A stretch of 64,000 bases of DNA from NCBI RefSeq assembly GCF_037044555.1, contig NZ_CP146275.1, positions 1,344,501 through 1,408,500 of the forward strand, read 5' to 3'. The position numbers and the translations under genes were made by a program. Origin of the DNA: Pelagibacterium nitratireducens (GTDB taxonomy: Bacteria; Pseudomonadota; Alphaproteobacteria; Rhizobiales; Devosiaceae). Below, piece after piece: positions 59,696 through 64,000 of this stretch; the stretch's first letter is position 1, and every line of letters starts with the position of its first letter. The notes under the pieces are model-generated. The model searched no databases, had not been told where the DNA came from, and saw only the letters and a program-made list of their open reading frames with translations.

Positions 59696-61335
59696 CTGTG
59701 CTCTTCACGCGAATGGGCGACCAGAGCCTTGTTGAAGCTGGCAAGCGCGTCGACGTGGTGGGCGTGGCCGATTATGGCGTTGGTCCTGGTTTCGATGACC
59801 GGCAGGTGGGAAACTTCGCTCGCGTCGAAGGCTTTGAGCGCGGATTCGAGGGTTTCGGTGGGCCGCAGCCAGGGAGCGCCAGAGGCGATGTCGAAACTGG
59901 TGTCTTCGCCTTCGGGCAGGGGGCGGAGGAAATCGCGGACGCGGATGAACTGGGCGGCGTGCTTGTGGGGGCCTTCTTCGAGCATGATGCCGCGCGTATA
60001 GAGCTGCCAGTGGAAATAAGAGCGGCCCATGACCGCCTGGCACAGGCCCGTGGCAATGCCGACAGCGAGCAGCAGTGCGATGGAAAAGGCAAAACCGCCG
60101 GTCAATTCGAAAATCATCACGGCGGTGGAGATGGGGGCGCCGAGCACCGCGGCGGCGACGGCGCCCATGCCGATCAGGGCGTAAAGCCCGACCGAGGAGG
60201 CGATATCGGGAAAGACCGATGTGGCGATGATGCCGAAGGCGCCCCCGGTCATGGCGCCGAGATAAAGACAGGGTGAAAAGACGCCGCCGCCGGCGCGCGA
60301 GGAGAGGGTTATGGTGGTGGCGACGGTCTTGGCAACGATGAGGGCCAGCATGAGCCAGAGATCGAGCGAGCCGGCCAGCGCCATGTCGGTGGCCTCATAG
60401 CCCACGCCGAGCACATGGGGGAAGGCGAGCGCGATCAGCCCGACAAGCAGTCCGCCGATGGCGGGGCGAACCCAGACGGGGGTGCCGCTGCGCTTGGAGA
60501 GCCAATCGCCACCGATCAGCGCGGTCTGGAACAGGATGGCGACGGCGGCGCAGACCAGGCCCAAGAGGGCGAAGGCGGGGATTTCGAGGTAGGACGAAAT
60601 GGTGATGGCGTCGGGATCGATGACGAACGCAGGCGCCTCGCCGAACCAGAGCCGGGAGATGATGGCGGCGACCACCGAAGCGATAACAAGCGGCACGAAG
60701 GCGCTCATGGCGAAATGGCCCAGAATGACTTCATGGGCGAACAGGACGCCGGCGATGGGGGCGTTGAACGAAGAGGATATGGCGGCGGCCACGCCGCAGG
60801 CCAGCGCGATGCGGCGCGCGGCGGCGGGCAGGCGGAAGATGCGGAAGCCGAGTTTGGATGCGGCGGCGGCGTAGTAAACGATCGGACCTTCGCGCCCGCC
60901 GCTGCCGCCTGAGCCCAGCGTGATGGCGGTAACCAGCGTTGCGACCGTGGCACCGCGAAAGGTGAGGGCCGATGATTCGCGCACGCGGGCCTCGATGACG
61001 TCGGCGACGCCGCCGGCGCGGCCCAGCGGGCGCCAGAAATAAAGGATAATGCCCACGACGATGCCACCGCCCACTGGACCGATCATCGGCCACCACCAGG
61101 GTAGCGTGGCGAGGGATGTAAGGACCTGTTCGCTGGTGGTGCCCATCCATATCCATTGGACAAAGCCGATGGCGAGGCGGAAGGCGATGCCGAGGGTGCC
61201 GCCGATCAGGCCGAGCAGGATGGCGAGAAGCCAGAGGCGGGGCTGTTGCAGGGCGAAAAAACTCGCCAGATGCGGGCGGACCCAGCGCTGGGTGACGAAA
61301 TAGATCTGCTTGGCCGTTTTCACCGGCGTCGTCAT
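59692..61335 (-). CDS. ClC-family chloride channel/transporter with CBS domains
   Basis: 547 residues. The ClC membrane domain (about 30-430) carries TLGSGGSGGREGPIVYY with the external gating Glu in GREGP, NAPIAGVLFAHEVILGHF and GGGVFSPCLYLGAM. A C-terminal part contains CBS-like sequence (RPTETLESALKAFDASEVSHLPVI). At the place of the internal proton-path glutamate of ClC-ec1 the sequence appears to read Val (AHEV), which would favour a channel or altered exchange. The stop codon lies inside repeat B. Confidence 0.92.
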   Translation of the reverse strand: MTTPVKTAKQIYFVTQRWVRPHLASFFALQQPRLWLLAILLGLIGGTLGIAFRLAIGFVQWIWMGTTSEQVLTSLATLPWWWPMIGPVGGGIVVGIILYFWRPLGRAGGVADVIEARVRESSALTFRGATVATLVTAITLGSGGSGGREGPIVYYAAAASKLGFRIFRLPAAARRIALACGVAAAISSSFNAPIAGVLFAHEVILGHFAMSAFVPLVIASVVAAIISRLWFGEAPAFVIDPDAITISSYLEIPAFALLGLVCAAVAILFQTALIGGDWLSKRSGTPVWVRPAIGGLLVGLIALAFPHVLGVGYEATDMALAGSLDLWLMLALIVAKTVATTITLSSRAGGGVFSPCLYLGAMTGGAFGIIATSVFPDIASSVGLYALIGMGAVAAAVLGAPISTAVMIFELTGGFAFSIALLLAVGIATGLCQAVMGRSYFHWQLYTRGIMLEEGPHKHAAQFIRVRDFLRPLPEGEDTSFDIASGAPWLRPTETLESALKAFDASEVSHLPVIETRTNAIIGHAHHVDALASFNKALVAHSREEHS

Positions 61336-61629
61336 GGAGCTTCCTGGTTTGGCATCAAGCGGACCCGCTTAAGGTGCTGCGTTTGCATCTGCAAGGCAAC
61401 TTGCCGCATACAGGTTGTGAAATCTTGAACTTAGGCGGGATAAGCCGGGTGACGGGGCGGGGCGATATGCCTAAGGTCCAATACCGCTTGGTTGAATCGG
61501 AATGGGAAATTGGGCCGCTGTCTTGGCGTGAGATCGAACCGGAAAAGTCTGCAACTGTTCGCTTCGCGGCCCTTTGGGTCCCGATCTCAAATTAATCTTC
61601 CATCGACTTTGTAAAAGGACGCCAACGGC
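61336..61629. other. 294-bp gap between the ClC and AsmA-family genes
   Basis: The two genes diverge here, so it should hold both promoters. AAAAGGA (61613-61619) is the ribosome-binding site of the AsmA gene. No gene is supported. Confidence 0.6.
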
Positions 61630-64000
61630 TTGGCAAATCGCATCTACATCGCCATCGGTTTGATCGCGATCCTTTTCATGGGGGGCGCCTTTGTCGTTCC
61701 GTGGTTCATCGACTGGAACGCCTATAAGCCGCGCATGGAGCAGATGGCGGCCGAGGCGCTGGGGGTCGAGGTCGAGATTGCCGGCGATATGGATTTTACC
61801 CTGCTGCCGCAGCCGCGCATGCATTTCGAGAATGCAAGGCTTGGGCCGGCGGAGGCGCCGGTGGGGTCGGCGCGGCTGATCGAAGCCGATCTGTCATTGA
61901 TGGATTTCCTGCGCGACCGGTTCACCGTCACCCAATTGCGGCTGATCGAGCCCGAACTCAATCTGGTGATCGATGAAGAGGGGCAATTGCAGACGCCGAT
62001 CACGCTGGCGCAATCGGCGACGGTCACCAATGTGTCGATCGCCAATGCGCAGCTGACCGATGGCGTGGTGCGGCTGACCGATCTGCGCAGCGGCGAGAGC
62101 TGGCGGGCTGACGGTTTCAATGGCGATATGGCGCTGACGGGCGTTCGCGGGCCGTTCGCCATCGAGGGGCAGGCCGTCCATGAGGGCACGGCCTATGGCG
62201 TGCGGGCTTCGACATCGGCGATGAATGCGGCCGGGCAGATGCAGGTCAGTGCCTTTGTGCGGCCGACCAGCGGGGCGTTTTCGGTGACCGCCGAGGGCTT
62301 GCTGGATACGGGAGGAGCGCCGAGCCTTGAAGGGACACTGACCTATCGGCAGGCCCCGCCAGCCGATCAGGGTGAAGTGGTGGTCGGGGGGATGACGCTG
62401 GAAAGCCCGCTCATTGCCGATGCCGAGCGGATCGCGCTTTCCGAGTTCGTGCTGCTGCCCGACGAGAACCAGACGGCAACCCGGCTGACCGGGGAGGCGA
62501 CGCTGAGCCTTGGGGCGGAGCCGGCGTTTGACGCTACGGTTTCGGGCGGCGTGGTCGCGCTCCAGCCACGGGCGGTGACGGACGAGGGCGCCCAGCCGTT
62601 CGAAATCGTCCGGCTTTTGCGCGGCATGCCCGAGCCTTTGATGCCGCCGCTGCCGGGACGGATCGCCATGGCGATCAACGAGCTTTCGGTGCGCGGCGTT
62701 GCGGTGCGCGACGTGCGGCTGGACGCCACGAGCGATGGCGAGAGCTGGCAAGTCGAGGAATTTTCGGGGCGGCTGTCAGGAGACACGACGCTGAAACTGA
62801 CCGGGCAATTGGGTCGGGCGGCGGGCTGGCCGGCCTTCGAGGGCACGCTGTCAATGGCCTCGCCGCGGCTCGATGCACTCTCGCTGCTCTGGAAACGGGC
62901 CGGGGAGGGCAATCCGTTGTTCGGTATGGGCGGTTCGCTCAACGGGCGGGTGCAATTGGTCAACGACCGGCTGCGGTTTATCGACGGGTTGCTGGTGCTT
63001 GACGAGACGGTTCACACGGTATCGGGCGATATGCGGTTCGGGGATGCGCCTTCGCTCGAGGTCACCGCAGGGCTGTCGGCGCTCAACGCGCGCCAGAGCA
63101 CGGCGTTGCTGGCGCTGCTGCCGCCGATCGATCCGGCAGGCGCGTTTGGCCTGAGCTTCCCGCAGGGGCGGCTCGACCTCGATGTGGATGCGGCGCGGGT
63201 CGAGGGGCTGGGGCTCGAAGGTCTTTCGCTGCGTTCGGCCTGGAGCGCGGAGGGGCTCGAGTTCGAAAGTCTTGCTGTCGGGTCGTATGGCGGGGTCGGG
63301 TTCGAGGGCACGGGCCGGCTGTCGGGAACGCTGGCGGCGCCGGTGGTCGCGGGCGAAGGCCGTATCGAGATTGCATCGAATGCTCCCGCGGTCGGGCTGT
63401 TGACGGGCGAGGACAATCCGTTGCGCCAGGCTGTGTCGGGCAGCCTTCCCGCGCAAATGTCGGTGGTTCTCGAAGCGCCCGGACGCGATGGCGTGCAGAT
63501 TTTGACGCTCGATGGCCGGGCCGGGGTGAGTGAGGTTTCCGGGCGGCTGGACATGACCGGAGGCATAGGTGGGTTGGGGCGTGAAAATCTGGTGGTTTCG
63601 CTTGAGGCGGCGGCAGGAAGCGGCACGCAATTGCTCGACCAGCTGGGGCTGGCGCCGCTGATTGCCGGAGAGGATGGCGCGATTGCCAGCGCCCGGCTGG
63701 AGGGCAACCCACAGGGCAACATGGATGCCGATTTCTCGCTCGAGGGCGGCGGAGAGCGGATTGATTTTTCCGGCACGCTGCAACTGGCCGATCCAGGCTC
63801 GATCCGGGGCGAGGGGGAGACCTCTTTCCTGTTTGCGGACGGGGTTGCGCTGGCCGAGATGGCGGGCGCGCAGGGCGTGTGGTTTCCCGGGCTCGAAGGG
63901 CAGGCCGATATCGGTTTTGTGGGCACTGAGAGCGTGACGCTGTCCGACATTTCGGCCAGTGCCGCAGAGCGGGCGATCAGCGGTACGCTGTCTTATGCGG
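61630..64000 (+). CDS. AsmA-family protein, truncated by the window end
   Basis: At least 790 residues, running off the window with no stop. The start is probably the TTG at 61630 (LANRIYIAIG), ten bases after AAAAGGA. A membrane helix (YIAIGLIAILFMGGAFVVP) leads to FIDWNAYKPRMEQMAAEALGVEVEIAGDMDFTLLPQPRMHFENARLG, the AsmA N-terminal signature. Long beta-rich repeats follow. AsmA-like proteins span the periplasm and are linked to outer-membrane lipid transport and assembly. Confidence 0.92.
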   Translation, partial: MANRIYIAIGLIAILFMGGAFVVPWFIDWNAYKPRMEQMAAEALGVEVEIAGDMDFTLLPQPRMHFENARLGPAEAPVGSARLIEADLSLMDFLRDRFTVTQLRLIEPELNLVIDEEGQLQTPITLAQSATVTNVSIANAQLTDGVVRLTDLRSGESWRADGFNGDMALTGVRGPFAIEGQAVHEGTAYGVRASTSAMNAAGQMQVSAFVRPTSGAFSVTAEGLLDTGGAPSLEGTLTYRQAPPADQGEVVVGGMTLESPLIADAERIALSEFVLLPDENQTATRLTGEATLSLGAEPAFDATVSGGVVALQPRAVTDEGAQPFEIVRLLRGMPEPLMPPLPGRIAMAINELSVRGVAVRDVRLDATSDGESWQVEEFSGRLSGDTTLKLTGQLGRAAGWPAFEGTLSMASPRLDALSLLWKRAGEGNPLFGMGGSLNGRVQLVNDRLRFIDGLLVLDETVHTVSGDMRFGDAPSLEVTAGLSALNARQSTALLALLPPIDPAGAFGLSFPQGRLDLDVDAARVEGLGLEGLSLRSAWSAEGLEFESLAVGSYGGVGFEGTGRLSGTLAAPVVAGEGRIEIASNAPAVGLLTGEDNPLRQAVSGSLPAQMSVVLEAPGRDGVQILTLDGRAGVSEVSGRLDMTGGIGGLGRENLVVSLEAAAGSGTQLLDQLGLAPLIAGEDGAIASARLEGNPQGNMDADFSLEGGGERIDFSGTLQLADPGSIRGEGETSFLFADGVALAEMAGAQGVWFPGLEGQADIGFVGTESVTLSDISASAAERAISGTLSYA

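Noticed and set aside
61374..61595. A 73-codon open frame between the ClC and AsmA genes
   Set aside because: It lies in a divergent promoter region with no ribosome-binding site or recognisable family.

Overview
The window comes from a GC-rich alphaproteobacterium of the order Hyphomicrobiales (Rhizobiales), most likely Devosiaceae (Devosia or Pelagibacterium type). The placement is inferred from an OxyR/KatA pair, an ArsR-methyltransferase/MetF pair, rnpB next to the division and cell-wall (dcw) cluster, lpxC-bamD-recN-ligA after ftsZ, and a 47-residue protein of a type I associate with this order. No database search was possible. Region 1-8 kb: oxyR and katA diverge around a palindromic OxyR-type operator. 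A DUF2336 protein follows, then an ArsR-methyltransferase regulator with its operator and metF, a membrane-anchored unknown, a TerB/DnaJ protein and the RNase P RNA. Region 8-28 kb: a dcw cluster in the order rsmH, ftsL, ftsI, murE, murF, mraY, ftsW, murG, murC, murB, ddl, ftsQ, ftsA, ftsZ, lpxC, with many 4-base start/stop overlaps. It is unusual in three ways. No mraZ lies between rnpB and rsmH. murD is missing and replaced by about 650 bp of palindrome-bearing non-coding DNA. sodC and a VOC protein gene sit between ftsA and ftsZ. Region 28-38 kb: bamD, recN and ligA, then a secreted unknown, a GFA-type protein, aminopeptidase P, a 47-residue protein and prmA. LigA is chimeric: its first roughly 145 codons are AT-rich and unlike the rest of the gene, and the NAD+-binding Ia domain is divergent. 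Region 38-48.5 kb is a plastic accessory stretch of small regulators and enzymes: a monooxygenase-fold protein, two AraC regulators, a methyltransferase between related palindromes, an EamA transporter between 68-bp direct repeats, an IS110-family element, an ArsR/AHSA1 pair facing a dihydrofolate reductase-like gene, GNAT, YdeI and VOC genes, and a decayed SDR gene. Region 48.5-64 kb: a HAD hydrolase, a diguanylate cyclase, small conserved proteins, an AT-rich membrane/coiled-coil gene abutting uvrD/pcrA, a secreted phytase-like esterase-domain protein, a second GNAT, a TetR-controlled membrane protein and aldo/keto reductase, a ClC transporter, and the start of an AsmA-family gene that runs off the window. 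A family of short mosaic palindromes (at least five copies) with a conserved core and changing but complementary arms is scattered through the window. Two copies supply the stop codon of the neighbouring gene.
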